64,000 nt of DNA from JANQRA01 sp035762545 (GTDB lineage: Bacteria; Actinomycetota; Acidimicrobiia; Spongiisociales; ZC4RG35): positions 62,001-126,000 of the forward strand of contig DASTOM010000044.1 in assembly GCA_035762545.1 (NCBI GenBank), given 5' to 3'. Shown here one piece after another: positions 52,334 to 61,163 of the stretch. The notes under the pieces are model-generated. The model had not been told where the DNA came from, searched no databases, and saw only the letters and a program-made list of their open reading frames with translations. The stretch's first letter is position 1, and every line of letters starts with the position of its first letter. Position numbers and translations under genes: made by a program.

Positions 52334-53298
52334 AAGCGATAGTCATCGAGGCGACGGGCGGACCGGACCAGCTCATGTACCGCGAGGTGCCCGACCCCGA
52401 GGTGGGCGAGGGCCAGGTTCTCGTCGCCGTGGCCGCGGCCGGTCTCAACTTCATCGACACCTACCACCGATCGGGGCTCTATCCGATGGACTTCCCGCTG
52501 ATCCCGGGGCTCGAGGGAGCCGGCACGGTCGTCGCCGTGGGTGCGAGTGTCTCCGGCCTCGTCGAAGGCGACACGGTGGCCTGGGCTCAGTCCATCGGGA
52601 GCTACGCAGGGATGAAGGTGGTGCCGGCCGACTCGGTGGTGTCGGTGCCCGACTCGGTCGATGCCAAGGTCGCAGCCGCGGCTCTGCTCCAAGGGCTCAC
52701 CGCTCACTACCTGGCCGTCGACACGTTCCCGATTCGAGAAGGGGACACGTGCCTCATCCACGCAGGAGCCGGCGGGGTGGGGCGCCTACTCACTCAGATC
52801 GCGGCTATGCGCGGCGCCCGCGTGATAACCACAGTGGGCAGCGATGACAAGGTGGCTCTGAGTCGGGACGCCGGCGCCAGCGACGTGATCAACTACAACG
52901 AGCACGACTTCCTGGCGGCGATCGAGGACCTGGTCGGCCCTCATGCGATCGACGTGGTCTACGACGGGGTCGGACAGGCCACCTTCGAGAAGGGACTCGA
53001 TGTCCTTCGGCCCCGGGGCATGATGGTGACCTTCGGCAATGCGTCCGGCCCGGTACCGCCGGTCGCTCCGCTCACCCTCACCCAGAAGGGCTCCCTCTTC
53101 CTGACCCGGCCCACCATGGCGCATTACCTGCGGACCAGAGAGGAGACGCAGTCCCGGGCCACAGACCTCTTCGACTGGATCGCCGACGGCAAGTTGGACG
53201 TCCTCATAGGCGAGGAGTTCGCACTCGAAGACGCTGCCGATGCCCACCGGGCGTTGGAAGGACGCACCACGACCGGGAAGGTGATACTGGTCCCTTAG
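52330..53298 (+). CDS. NADPH:quinone oxidoreductase, zinc-independent MDR family
   Basis: This 322-residue protein of the medium-chain dehydrogenase family lacks the structural and catalytic zinc ligands, as in Qor. The nucleotide-binding motif HAGAGGVGRLLTQIA is near residue 145. The opening MKAIVIEATGGPDQLMYREV and the FIDTYHRSGLYPMDFPLIPG segment are typical. It probably reduces quinones or other electrophilic carbonyls with NADPH. I chose the ATG at 52330. Confidence 0.9.
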   Translation: MKAIVIEATGGPDQLMYREVPDPEVGEGQVLVAVAAAGLNFIDTYHRSGLYPMDFPLIPGLEGAGTVVAVGASVSGLVEGDTVAWAQSIGSYAGMKVVPADSVVSVPDSVDAKVAAAALLQGLTAHYLAVDTFPIREGDTCLIHAGAGGVGRLLTQIAAMRGARVITTVGSDDKVALSRDAGASDVINYNEHDFLAAIEDLVGPHAIDVVYDGVGQATFEKGLDVLRPRGMMVTFGNASGPVPPVAPLTLTQKGSLFLTRPTMAHYLRTREETQSRATDLFDWIADGKLDVLIGEEFALEDAADAHRALEGRTTTGKVILVP

Positions 53299-54272
53299 GG
53301 ATTGGCGGTGAGGGCCCGCACCGCGGCCGCGATGGTGGCCGGATCCTCCATGTGTGCCTGGTAGGTGGGTGACTCGAGGAAGATCAGACTGGGGATCTCT
53401 TCCTCCATGCGCTCGATGGTGTCGAACGGAACCACGCCGTCACGACTCCAGACGTAAGCCACCGGGACGGTTATGTCGCCGAGATTCGCCGGAGCCACAG
53501 CCGCATCATGGGTGCGTATGAACTCGTGGAGGGAGTTGGTGGTGTCCTCGATGCTCACAATGAACGACCTGAGACCGATCTCGTCGCGGGTCGGGCACCA
53601 TCCCCCTTCGTCGCAGTAGGGCGACCAATCTTCGGTGGCAAACCGCCCACCGGTCTCCCAGGTGTACGTGGCCGCGGTGCCAACCCACGGCAAACGTTGC
53701 ACCGAAGTCAGGAGGGAGCGTCCGGCCCAGAAGTCGACGTCGACCAGGACGACGCCGGTGACCAAATTCGGATATGTGTGCGCCAACTCGGCCGCGACCT
53801 CGCCTCCGAAGCCGACGCCCACAACCGGGACCGGGCCGTCGAAGCGGTCCTCGAGGACCTCGGCCATCACGTCGGCCATCCCGGCAACGGTGTGAACCTG
53901 AGACTCACGCGGAATCCGCTCGGAGTAGCCGAAGCCGGCCAGGTCGACCCGGACCCCGTGGTACTCCTCGGGAAGAGTCTCCGAGATGCTCCCGAGGACG
54001 AGACCGCCGGAGATGTCGACATCGTGGAGGATGACCACAGGCTGTGGGCCGCCCGCGTCGGCGACGACGTTGATCGTGAGACCGTCGACCTCGCTGGGGT
54101 CGGTGAGAGCGATACCTTCCGCCCGCGTGTCTTCCACCAGGTCGATCTGCTGGAGGACCACTGCGGTGTAGATGGCGAACCCGGCTGCGGCGAGGAGGAC
54201 TACGAGAGTCACGATCCGGGCGACAGCCCGGCTCGGAGCATCCTGTTTCGGTGGGGCGGTGAGACCTCTCAT
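53295..54272 (-). CDS. alpha/beta hydrolase-fold protein, nucleophile Ser replaced
   Basis: This 325-residue protein has a membrane helix at about residues 17-40, so it is anchored, followed by an alpha/beta hydrolase domain. The nucleophile elbow reads GVGFGG where family members have G-x-S-x-G, so the usual Ser is Gly. The C-terminal His region (AHMEDP) and oxyanion-side segment (VVILHDVD) remain. It is the last gene of the lut operon, overlapping lutC by 4 bp. It may be a binding protein and not an enzyme. Confidence 0.72.
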   Translation of the reverse strand: MRGLTAPPKQDAPSRAVARIVTLVVLLAAAGFAIYTAVVLQQIDLVEDTRAEGIALTDPSEVDGLTINVVADAGGPQPVVILHDVDISGGLVLGSISETLPEEYHGVRVDLAGFGYSERIPRESQVHTVAGMADVMAEVLEDRFDGPVPVVGVGFGGEVAAELAHTYPNLVTGVVLVDVDFWAGRSLLTSVQRLPWVGTAATYTWETGGRFATEDWSPYCDEGGWCPTRDEIGLRSFIVSIEDTTNSLHEFIRTHDAAVAPANLGDITVPVAYVWSRDGVVPFDTIERMEEEIPSLIFLESPTYQAHMEDPATIAAAVRALTANP

Positions 54273-54922
54273 CTGATCAACACGATGTGCACATGTCTCG
54301 GCCCGTGCACGCCAAGGTTGAGCTGTTGTTCGATGTCTCCGGTTCGGCTGGGTCCGGTCACGACGACAAGATTGGTCGTTTCGGTCGCCAATGCGGGGAA
54401 TTCGTGGGCCCAGTAGGCCAGCGAGCGATGGATGTCCTTCGTCTCCAGAAGGGCGATGTGGATCTCGGGGACGATGCTTGCCATCCGCGGCTTGCCCGGA
54501 CCGTGGGTCAGAACGACCGAGCCACTCTCGGCGAGCCCGGCGACTGCCCCCGTCACGCCGATGTCCAGAGAGCGATAGGTCTCGTTGTGGGCGAGGCGAG
54601 CCTCGTCGGGCACCTCGTGATCGATCCGCTCGAGGCCGTCGGAGACGAGGGCTGTGGCCACACCTGAAGCCGGAAGCTCATCCCAGGCCATGAAACGCGA
54701 CGCGTCGTGCCCCCCGGCTATCCCCGCCACCGCCCGGGGCACGCCATGACGGCTCACCGGGCCATGTACGACCGCGTTGACCGCCTGGGCTCTGGCCCGG
54801 AACCGGGCCATGAGATCGATCGGATCCGGTCGAGGTAGGTCGGTGGAGACCAACGGCGGAGCGGGGAGGACCGAACTGATCGTGGCTCGACCCACCCTGG
54901 AGAGGAAAGCATCACGATTCAC
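54269..54922 (-). CDS. lutC: lactate utilisation protein C
   Basis: This 217-residue LutC/YkgG-family protein is part of the LutABC L-lactate oxidation system that feeds electrons to the chain. Typical features are the TGAVAGLAESGSVVLTHGPG segment and the late TGPSRTGDIEQQLNLGVHGP motif. It overlaps lutB by 11 bp. LutC has no cluster motif. Confidence 0.9.
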   Translation of the reverse strand: MNRDAFLSRVGRATISSVLPAPPLVSTDLPRPDPIDLMARFRARAQAVNAVVHGPVSRHGVPRAVAGIAGGHDASRFMAWDELPASGVATALVSDGLERIDHEVPDEARLAHNETYRSLDIGVTGAVAGLAESGSVVLTHGPGKPRMASIVPEIHIALLETKDIHRSLAYWAHEFPALATETTNLVVVTGPSRTGDIEQQLNLGVHGPRHVHIVLIR

Positions 54923-56312
54923 GGTTCGACCTCCACCAGTCGGCGAACGACTCCCTCGCCGGACGTCGCATGTCCCGGCTCAACGTCCAGCCTCGACCCG
55001 GTCCGGGGAGGCGCCTGATCCACCCGCCCGCCGAGAGTGGCCCGCTGAGCCGCGACGCCCACCGCTTGCTCCGCCGCCATCGGGAGGGATCGGACACCGT
55101 GTTGGCGTACCGGGACATCCCCTTCTCGAGCCAACCCGGCAGACGCCCTTCCCGCGCCGCTCTTTCCCTGAGGCGTAGCAGCATCGTCGGGATCTGGATG
55201 CGCACGGGGCACACCTCCTCACAGGCTCCGCACAGAGTGGAGGCGTAGGGAAGCTCCCACCACGGCTCCATTCCGTGAAGACCCGGCGTGACGATCGAGC
55301 CGACCGGGCCCGAGTAGACGGTGCCGTAGGCGTGCCCGCCCGCAGTGCGGAAGACGGGACAGGCGTTGAGACAGGCGCCGCATCGAATGCAGGCAAGTAT
55401 CTCGGCGGTGTCTCCCGAGAGGATGTCCGAGCGGCCGTTGTCGATGACGATGACATGCATCTCCTCGGGCCCGTCGGGGTCACCTTCGCGACGGGGCCCG
55501 GTCACCACGTTCGTGTAGACCGACAGATGCTGACCGGTGGCCGACCGGGCCAGGGTCTCGAGAATGACGGCTGCATCCTCCCACCGCGAGACGATTCGCT
55601 CCATACCCATGAGGGCGATGTGCAAGCGAGGTGAGGTGGTCGTGTATCGCCCGTTGCCCTCGTTGGTGACCAGCACCATCGATCCGGTCTCGGCCACCGC
55701 GAGATTGACCCCGGAGATTCCTGCGTCGGCGCGGAGAAAGATGTCACGCAGGTGGGTCCGGGCGATCCGGTTCAACTCGAGTGGGTCGTCCGTGTACGGC
55801 ACCCCCAGCTTCTCGACGAACAGCCGGCCAACGTCTTGACGGGTCATGTGCATGACGGGGGCGATGATGTGCGATGGCGTGTCCCCGGCCAGTTGCACGA
55901 TGAACTCGCCCAGGTCGGTTTCCACGACCGTCAGCCCCTCCCCCTCGAGGTGGTGGTTCAGCTCGAGCTCCTCGGAGACCATCGACTTGGACTTGACGAC
56001 GAGTCGCGCCCCGGCGTCCTCGAGGATCCCGGCGGTGATCCGGTTGGCCTCCTCTGCGTCAGCTGCCCAATGGACCGTGGCACCTGCCTCCCCGACCCGA
56101 TCGGCGAAGTGGGCCAGCAAGCGATCGAGATGTCGGAGGGAATGAAGACGGATGGCCCGAGCCCGGTCTCTGAGCTCTTCGGCGATCGGGAACTCGGCGA
56201 ACGAGCTCTCCCGACGCACCAGGAAGTTGCGTATGCCCGCCTCGACTGCCTCCGCCTCGTGGGATCCGATCAGGGCCTCGGCGCGGGAGAGGAACGTCAC
56301 CGGCTCGGTCAT
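54912..56312 (-). CDS. lutB: lactate utilisation iron-sulfur protein B
   Basis: This 466-residue LutB/LldF-type subunit has two [4Fe-4S] motifs, CIRCGACLNACPVFR and CGACEEVCPVRI, near residues 305 and 365. The N-terminal LUD domain shows VNLAVAETGSMVLVTNEGNGR. The ATGA overlap with lutA couples them. Confidence 0.92.
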   Translation of the reverse strand: MTEPVTFLSRAEALIGSHEAEAVEAGIRNFLVRRESSFAEFPIAEELRDRARAIRLHSLRHLDRLLAHFADRVGEAGATVHWAADAEEANRITAGILEDAGARLVVKSKSMVSEELELNHHLEGEGLTVVETDLGEFIVQLAGDTPSHIIAPVMHMTRQDVGRLFVEKLGVPYTDDPLELNRIARTHLRDIFLRADAGISGVNLAVAETGSMVLVTNEGNGRYTTTSPRLHIALMGMERIVSRWEDAAVILETLARSATGQHLSVYTNVVTGPRREGDPDGPEEMHVIVIDNGRSDILSGDTAEILACIRCGACLNACPVFRTAGGHAYGTVYSGPVGSIVTPGLHGMEPWWELPYASTLCGACEEVCPVRIQIPTMLLRLRERAAREGRLPGWLEKGMSRYANTVSDPSRWRRSKRWASRLSGPLSAGGWIRRLPGPGRGWTLSRDMRRPARESFADWWRSNRES

Positions 56313-57031
56313 GAGTCGTCGCCGAGAAGCTGGGCGATGTGCTTCACCGCGATCGAGGAGCCGCGACGCCGCAGCCCACCTTCGATGTGGAGCAGACAGG
56401 AGAAGTCACCGCCGACGACTGTGTCGGCGCCTGATGCTTCGAGCCGATCGAGCTTGGTGTCCATGATCGCCGTCGACACCGCCGGCATCTCGACCGAGAA
56501 GAGGCCGCCGAAACCACAGCACTCCTCGTCGCCCTCAAACTCGACCCGATTCACCGCGGCGAGAAGCTCATCGGCCTGGCCCCGAAGACCGAGTTCGCGT
56601 AGACCGTGACATGAATGGTGGAAGGCGACGGAGCACCCGTCACACCGCGCTTCGACACCGGCGGCGATGTCATCGACGAGGAACTGAGTCAGCTCACGGA
56701 CCCGGCCACCGACCCGAGCGGCGAGGTCGGCATCCGGCGTCCCGTCGAAGAGGGCTGGATAGTGATGGACGATCATCGTGACGCACGACCCCGAAGGGAT
56801 GACGATGGTGCCTTCGGTGGCATCCAGGACCTCCAGAGTGTGACGCGCCATCATCCGGGCATCAGCAGTCAGACCCACGTTGAACGCGGGTTGCCCGCAG
56901 CAACCCTGGTCGAGCGGGAATGACACTTCGCACCCTGCCTTCTCGAGGGCATCGAGGCTGGCCCGCCCCACTTCCGGGGCGAGCGCGTCGACGAGACAGG
57001 TCACGAAGAGCTGGACCTTCGGCCCCTCCAT
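56309..57031 (-). CDS. lutA: lactate utilisation iron-sulfur protein A
   Basis: This 240-residue LutA is a CCG-domain iron-sulfur oxidoreductase subunit. Cys-rich motifs are visible near residue 11 (VTCLVDALAPEV), DQGCCGQPAFNVG, HHSCHGLRELGL and the late ECCGFGGLF. It is 9 bp downstream of the UGA-containing peroxiredoxin gene, which leads the operon. Confidence 0.92.
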   Translation of the reverse strand: MEGPKVQLFVTCLVDALAPEVGRASLDALEKAGCEVSFPLDQGCCGQPAFNVGLTADARMMARHTLEVLDATEGTIVIPSGSCVTMIVHHYPALFDGTPDADLAARVGGRVRELTQFLVDDIAAGVEARCDGCSVAFHHSCHGLRELGLRGQADELLAAVNRVEFEGDEECCGFGGLFSVEMPAVSTAIMDTKLDRLEASGADTVVGGDFSCLLHIEGGLRRRGSSIAVKHIAQLLGDDS

Positions 57032-57040
57032 GGGGCGAGG

Positions 57041-57715
57041 TTACGCCCTACGGTCCTCCACGGCGGGCAAAGCCTCCAGGTAGCGCTCCACCATTTGGAC
57101 GTACTCTTTGGTGTCGTCCTTGAAGTCATCGCCTGCATCACGGTGCCTGCCACGGAGCGCCATGACCGCGAACTTCGCCCCGCGGAAGTAGTGGGGCAGA
57201 CCCTCGTAGGCCATCGCCTTCTCGCCCGCAACGGCTTCCCCGAGTTGGGGCGGCTCCTGGGTGGTGGGGTCCAGACCCAGCTCACCGAGCCGTTCGATCA
57301 GCTGATCCTCATCGGGTCGGTCGGCGTAGTCGCGCCCTGTCACGGAGAAGACGATCTCACCGCCCGGGGCCACGATGATCGTCCCGGGCCGGGAGATCTG
57401 CCGAGGGTCGTTCTCGTCGGCAAAGCCGAGTGGCGTCACCGCCTGGGTGCGATCGGGGTCGGAGAGGATCGGGAACGGAAGGGCCAGCTTGGCCACCATC
57501 GCCGTGTTCATCGGGACGGTGTCGGCACTGAGACCGAACACTCTGCCTCCTCGCTGCAGGAACTCCCCGTGCCGCGCCGCCATGACGGCCAACTGGCCGT
57601 GGCAATACGTTCAGAAGTCGCCGCGGTGGAACGTGATCACCGCCGCGGCGTCCAGATGGTCCGACAGAGTCCAGGGGTTGCCTGCGTTGTCCAGGACGGT
57701 GAAATCGGTGCTCAT
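57041..57715 (-). CDS. peroxiredoxin-like selenoprotein (in-frame UGA as selenocysteine)
   Basis: The frame from ATG 57715 to the stop at 57041 gives 224 residues if the TGA at 57613-57611 is read through as selenocysteine (residue 35). The surrounding sequence is VITFHRGDF-U-TYCHGQL, which matches the peroxiredoxin-like family motif RGDWCPYC with U in place of the first Cys. The rest is a normal AhpC/TSA-type fold (GGRVFGLSADT, then FPILSDPDRTQAV). A SECIS-like hairpin follows the TGA directly. It is the first gene of the lut operon and 25 bp from the divergent gene at 57741. It is probably a thiol or peroxide-reducing enzyme. A simple nonsense mutation is the alternative. Confidence 0.8.
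57583..57613 (-). promoter_or_regulatory. candidate bacterial SECIS element
   Basis: On the minus strand, 10 nt after the UGA (57613-57611), ACGGCC and GGCCGT form a 6-bp stem with loop AGTT, which places a G in the loop 17 nt after the UGA. This fits the bacterial SECIS pattern of a short stem-loop with a loop G, 16-37 nt downstream of the Sec codon. The stem is short, so support is moderate. Confidence 0.55.
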
Positions 57716-57740
57716 GCCCCCTTGTTAGCGTCTCGCCGCC

Positions 57741-58376
57741 ATGTTCATCCCGGTAAGCGGCAGGAATCTGCGAAGACGACTCGTCCAGTTGGTCGTCGGT
57801 CTCGTGCTGTTCGGGATCGGGATCGGAATGATGCTCCAGTCCAACTGGGGTCTTCCCCCCTGGGATGTTCTCCATCAGGGTCTCGCCGAACAGTTCGGTC
57901 TCACGGTCGGCGTCTGGTCGATCATCATCTCTGCGTTGGTGCTTCTCGCCTGGCTGCCACTCCATGAGCGATACGGGATCGGGACCCTGCTGAACGCCAT
58001 CATCATCGGCGTGATCATCGACCTGGCCGCCTTCGCGATCCCGGCGCCCGAGAGTCTGACCTGGCGGATCCTCCTGAATCTGGGAGGCATCCTGCTGATC
58101 GGGGTGGCGTCAGGCATGTACATCGGCGCCAATCTCGGACCCGGTCCCCGGGACGGGCTGATGACAGCCATCGCCCGACGGGGCCCCTCGATCCGTGTCA
58201 CCCGATGGGCAATCGAGATCATCGTGCTCATCACAGGAGTCCTGCTCGGCGGCACCTTCGGGCCGGGCACGATCGCCTTCGCCCTCTTCATCGGCCCGAT
58301 CGTCCAGTTCTTCCTCCCGCGCTGGTCCATCGACACCGGCCGCCCCGAGGACGCCTGGGACCACCCCGCTCGGTAG
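57741..58376 (+). CDS. YczE/YitT-type membrane protein
   Basis: This 211-residue protein has six predicted helices and the family features QSNWGLPPWDVLHQGLAEQFG and IGANLGPGPRDGLMTAIAR, which repeat a pattern of loops ending in PWDV and PRDG. It belongs to the DUF161-like YczE/YyaS/YitT family. Function is unknown. It is divergent from the selenoprotein gene. Confidence 0.85.
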   Translation: MFIPVSGRNLRRRLVQLVVGLVLFGIGIGMMLQSNWGLPPWDVLHQGLAEQFGLTVGVWSIIISALVLLAWLPLHERYGIGTLLNAIIIGVIIDLAAFAIPAPESLTWRILLNLGGILLIGVASGMYIGANLGPGPRDGLMTAIARRGPSIRVTRWAIEIIVLITGVLLGGTFGPGTIAFALFIGPIVQFFLPRWSIDTGRPEDAWDHPAR

Positions 58377-58454
58377 AAACCGCGACCCACGGCGGTAGAC
58401 CCCGAGAGGCACTCAGGGGAAGCCTGTGGCCCAAACTGCGCGCCTTCCCGTCCT

Positions 58455-58503
58455 TTGAGGACCTCTTGAGAGGTCGCTGAAGACTCCCTGAATGGCGCTG
58501 ATG
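58455..58503 (+). promoter_or_regulatory. TTGAG/CTGAA direct repeats, 11-bp period
   Basis: TTGAG at 58455 and 58466, then CTGAA at 58477 and 58488, are spaced exactly 11 bp apart. A CTGAT follows at 58498. This is the spacing used by tandem OmpR/PhoB-type response regulators. It lies upstream of the secreted-protein gene at 58535. Two similar arrays lie at 61104 and 61693. Confidence 0.6.
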
Positions 58504-58534
58504 AAAAGTGCAAGGAGTCGACAAGGAGAGACCA

Positions 58535-59116
58535 TTGCTACGCAAGATGTTCGCCATCACCACAGCAGTTGCCGCAGGGCTGCTGATCGTCGGAGTCGCA
58601 TGGGCGGGAACCGATGACAGCACCTCGACCTCACTCGAAACCTCGAGCACATCGCCCGGGCCGTCGATCGCATCTGTGGGCACACCCGACAGCACCTCGA
58701 CGAGTCTCGGCGACACCACCTCCACTACCCAAGACGACACGACGTCGACCTCTCAGGACGACTCCACCTCGACCTCTCGAGACGACGACGACTCGACGAC
58801 CTCGACCAGCGTCGCCTCAACCACGTCGACTTCGAGCGGCACTTCGACTTCGACATCGTTCGACGACAGCGACATCGCGCCTCCGGACGGAGTCAGCACA
58901 TATGCGATTCTCGGTGTGGGCAGTGTGACCATCGAGGTGCGTAACGGATCTCTCCATCTCCTCGGCGTCTCCGCCCCCGGTTGGAACCACGAGATCGACA
59001 AGGCCGAGTTCGATCGCATCGAGATCGAACTCCACGCTGGCGATGCAGAGGCGGAGTTCGAGGCCCGCATCCACCATGGCGGCATCGAGGTCAATTCGAA
59101 GGTCGAATCAGACTGA
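58535..59116 (+). CDS. secreted Ser/Thr-rich protein, paralogue 1
   Basis: This protein has 193 residues from the TTG start, which has an AAGGAG site about 8 bp upstream. It has a signal peptide (to about residue 23), a long Ser/Thr/Asp-rich linker (about 25-120) and a small C-terminal beta domain (about 125-193) with VTIEVRNGSLHLLGV, HEIDKAEFDRIEIEL and EAEFEARIHHGGIEV. It is paralogous to the protein at 61164. No enzymatic motif is seen. Confidence 0.7.
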   Translation: MLRKMFAITTAVAAGLLIVGVAWAGTDDSTSTSLETSSTSPGPSIASVGTPDSTSTSLGDTTSTTQDDTTSTSQDDSTSTSRDDDDSTTSTSVASTTSTSSGTSTSTSFDDSDIAPPDGVSTYAILGVGSVTIEVRNGSLHLLGVSAPGWNHEIDKAEFDRIEIELHAGDAEAEFEARIHHGGIEVNSKVESD

Positions 59117-60385
59117 TCCCGAACCGAAGCCAACATGGACGACCGCCCCGCCTCCGGGGCGGTCGTCCACGCGCAGGCCGCCTCCGGTTGCTACCGCTGC
59201 CTTCCTGACGATGTCGAGGCCAAGTCCGGTGGACCCGCCAGGACTAACGCCCCTGCCGGGAGTGTGCCCGCGGAATCCCGGCCCGCCGTCTGCTACCTCG
59301 AGCCAGGGCCCATCGGGGCCGAGGCCGGTGGTGACGGTCATTCCCACGCCGCCGGGGGTGTGTGCGAACACGTTGTCGACGAGGGTGTCGACTACAACGG
59401 TGACCTCGTCCGCACCGAGCTGAACCAGGCCCACACCGTCGCCCAGCACGACCTCCATCGAGCGACCGCTCTCGTCGGCAAGCACCCTCCAGAATTCGGC
59501 GCGGCCACCGACGACGGCGTTCAGATCACACTCCGTTAGCCGTCGATCGCCTGGGGCGCGTGTCAGGGAGATCACCTGATCCATGGCTCGCTCCAGACGA
59601 TCGGCGTGGGCCACGATCGCGTCACGCTCCTCGGGGTCGCTCAGCCGCTCCGCCTCGAGACGCAGCGACGTGAGCGGGGTGCGCAGTCGATGCGATAGGT
59701 CTGCAACCCCTTCCCTCTCCTCGGCCAGCAGGTGATCGAGACGATCAGCCAGGTGGTTGAACGCATCGCCCATCTCACGGAGCTCGGCCGGATCCTGGGG
59801 CTCGACTCTGACGTCCAGGTCGCCCTCGGCGAGCGCGTGGGCGGACACCGCCAGGTCTTCGATCGGACGCACCAGATTGGCTCCGAGCCGATCCGCCACG
59901 AACACGGCTGCACCTACTAGAACCACACCCAAGGCCCCGAGAAGCAACCATGCGGTCGTGACACCTTCGGTGAGCTCAGCCGTGGTCACGAATATGTCCA
60001 CGACCGCAGAACTGTCACGGCCGATCACAGGCAGGGCGATCTCCCATCCCCCCTCGACGATCTGGGCGATGGTGGCTTGATCATCGCGTGCGGAGGCGAC
60101 GAGCGACCCCTGACCGGGAAGGGGGTTGCCGATCGTGGCGCCACCCTCGAGGACGATCAGCTCACCATCGTCCAGCGGTCCGATCAGTCCTTCCAGGTCC
60201 TCAAAGGGTATCTCCAGGGTGAGGGCCAGTCCGATCACACTTGCCAGACCCTGCGCGTCACGTTCAGCCTGAATTCGGGCCGCGTCGGCGGCCTGTCTCG
60301 AGACCAGGAGGGCGAGAGGAATCAGTAGGGCGATGACCACGAGAGAAGTCGTGGCCAGACTCAACAGAGCGAGGCGTCGTCTCAC
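59108..60385 (-). CDS. two-component sensor histidine kinase
   Basis: This 425-residue membrane kinase has two membrane helices at about 10-30 and 148-168, with a sensor loop between. A HAMP-like region follows, then the phospho-acceptor His in GVADLSHRLRTPLTSL (about residue 233) and the ATPase motifs VDTLVDNVFAH, DGGPGFRG and GSTGLGLDIV. It overlaps the response regulator gene by 4 bp. Its target signal is unknown. Confidence 0.9.
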   Translation of the reverse strand: MRRRLALLSLATTSLVVIALLIPLALLVSRQAADAARIQAERDAQGLASVIGLALTLEIPFEDLEGLIGPLDDGELIVLEGGATIGNPLPGQGSLVASARDDQATIAQIVEGGWEIALPVIGRDSSAVVDIFVTTAELTEGVTTAWLLLGALGVVLVGAAVFVADRLGANLVRPIEDLAVSAHALAEGDLDVRVEPQDPAELREMGDAFNHLADRLDHLLAEEREGVADLSHRLRTPLTSLRLEAERLSDPEERDAIVAHADRLERAMDQVISLTRAPGDRRLTECDLNAVVGGRAEFWRVLADESGRSMEVVLGDGVGLVQLGADEVTVVVDTLVDNVFAHTPGGVGMTVTTGLGPDGPWLEVADGGPGFRGHTPGRGVSPGGSTGLGLDIVRKAAVATGGGLRVDDRPGGGAVVHVGFGSGSV

Positions 60386-61062
60386 GTCGTGGGGTCGACG
60401 AGCTTGATGCCGACGCCATGAACGGTTTGGAGATAATGCGGCTCCTGGGCCGTCTCTCCGAGTTTGCTGCGGAGCCAGGAGAGATGAACGTCGATGGTGT
60501 GATCCGATCCTCCGTAGGGCTCACGCCACACCTCGGCCAGCAACTCTCTCCGTGAAAGCACTTGTCCGACTCGTTCGGCGAGAGCGAGGAGCAGATCGAA
60601 CTCCTTGGGGCTCAGGTCCAGTGTCTCGTTGTCGAGCCGGCAGACGCGACCCGCAGAGTCGATCTCGAGCCCGCCGACGCGTATGACAGAGACCTCGGGA
60701 GAGTTACCCCGTCGCAGCACGGCCCTGATCCGTGCGATCAGTTGGGACACGGAGAACGGCTTGACCAGATAGTCGTCAGCTCCCTCATCGAGAGTATTGA
60801 CGACGACCTCATCCGCACCTCTCGCGGTGAGGACTATCACCGGCACGCCGCTCACGGCTCGGATCATCCTCAGCAACTCGGTCCCATCCAGATCAGGCAG
60901 ACCGAGATCGAGCAACACGAGATCTGGCTTGCCTTTGATCGCCAGGTTCAGGCCATCCATCGCGGTGGCCGCCGTTTCCACGTCGTGGCCATGGCTGGCG
61001 AGAGCATCGGCGACCAGTCGCCTGATATCGAGATCATCTTCGATGAGCACGACCTTCGCCAT
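60382..61062 (-). CDS. OmpR-family response regulator
   Basis: This 226-residue regulator has a receiver domain with acidic pocket (IEDDLDI), phospho-acceptor Asp in DLVLLDLGLPD (about residue 54) and Lys in YLVKPFS. The winged-helix effector domain has LSPKEFDLLLALAERVG and the recognition-helix region SDHTIDVHLSWLRSKLG. It probably binds the 11-bp-periodic TTGAG arrays at 58455, 61104 and 61693. Confidence 0.92.
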   Translation of the reverse strand: MAKVVLIEDDLDIRRLVADALASHGHDVETAATAMDGLNLAIKGKPDLVLLDLGLPDLDGTELLRMIRAVSGVPVIVLTARGADEVVVNTLDEGADDYLVKPFSVSQLIARIRAVLRRGNSPEVSVIRVGGLEIDSAGRVCRLDNETLDLSPKEFDLLLALAERVGQVLSRRELLAEVWREPYGGSDHTIDVHLSWLRSKLGETAQEPHYLQTVHGVGIKLVDPTT

Positions 61063-61103
61063 CGCTGGGAGGTTATCGGTGCTCCGGAGTTCCGACCAGG
61101 CGC

Positions 61104-61130
61104 TTGATCAAACCTTGAGAATGCGTTGAG
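61104..61130. promoter_or_regulatory. TTGAT/TTGAG direct repeats, 11-bp period
   Basis: TTGAT (61104), TTGAG (61115) and TTGAG (61126) are exactly 11 bp apart. They lie in the 101-bp gap between the response regulator gene (minus) and the secreted-protein gene at 61164 (plus), fitting joint control and autoregulation. Confidence 0.6.
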
Positions 61131-61163
61131 GGTGCTACTTCAGAACCCTGAGAGAATGGTGAC

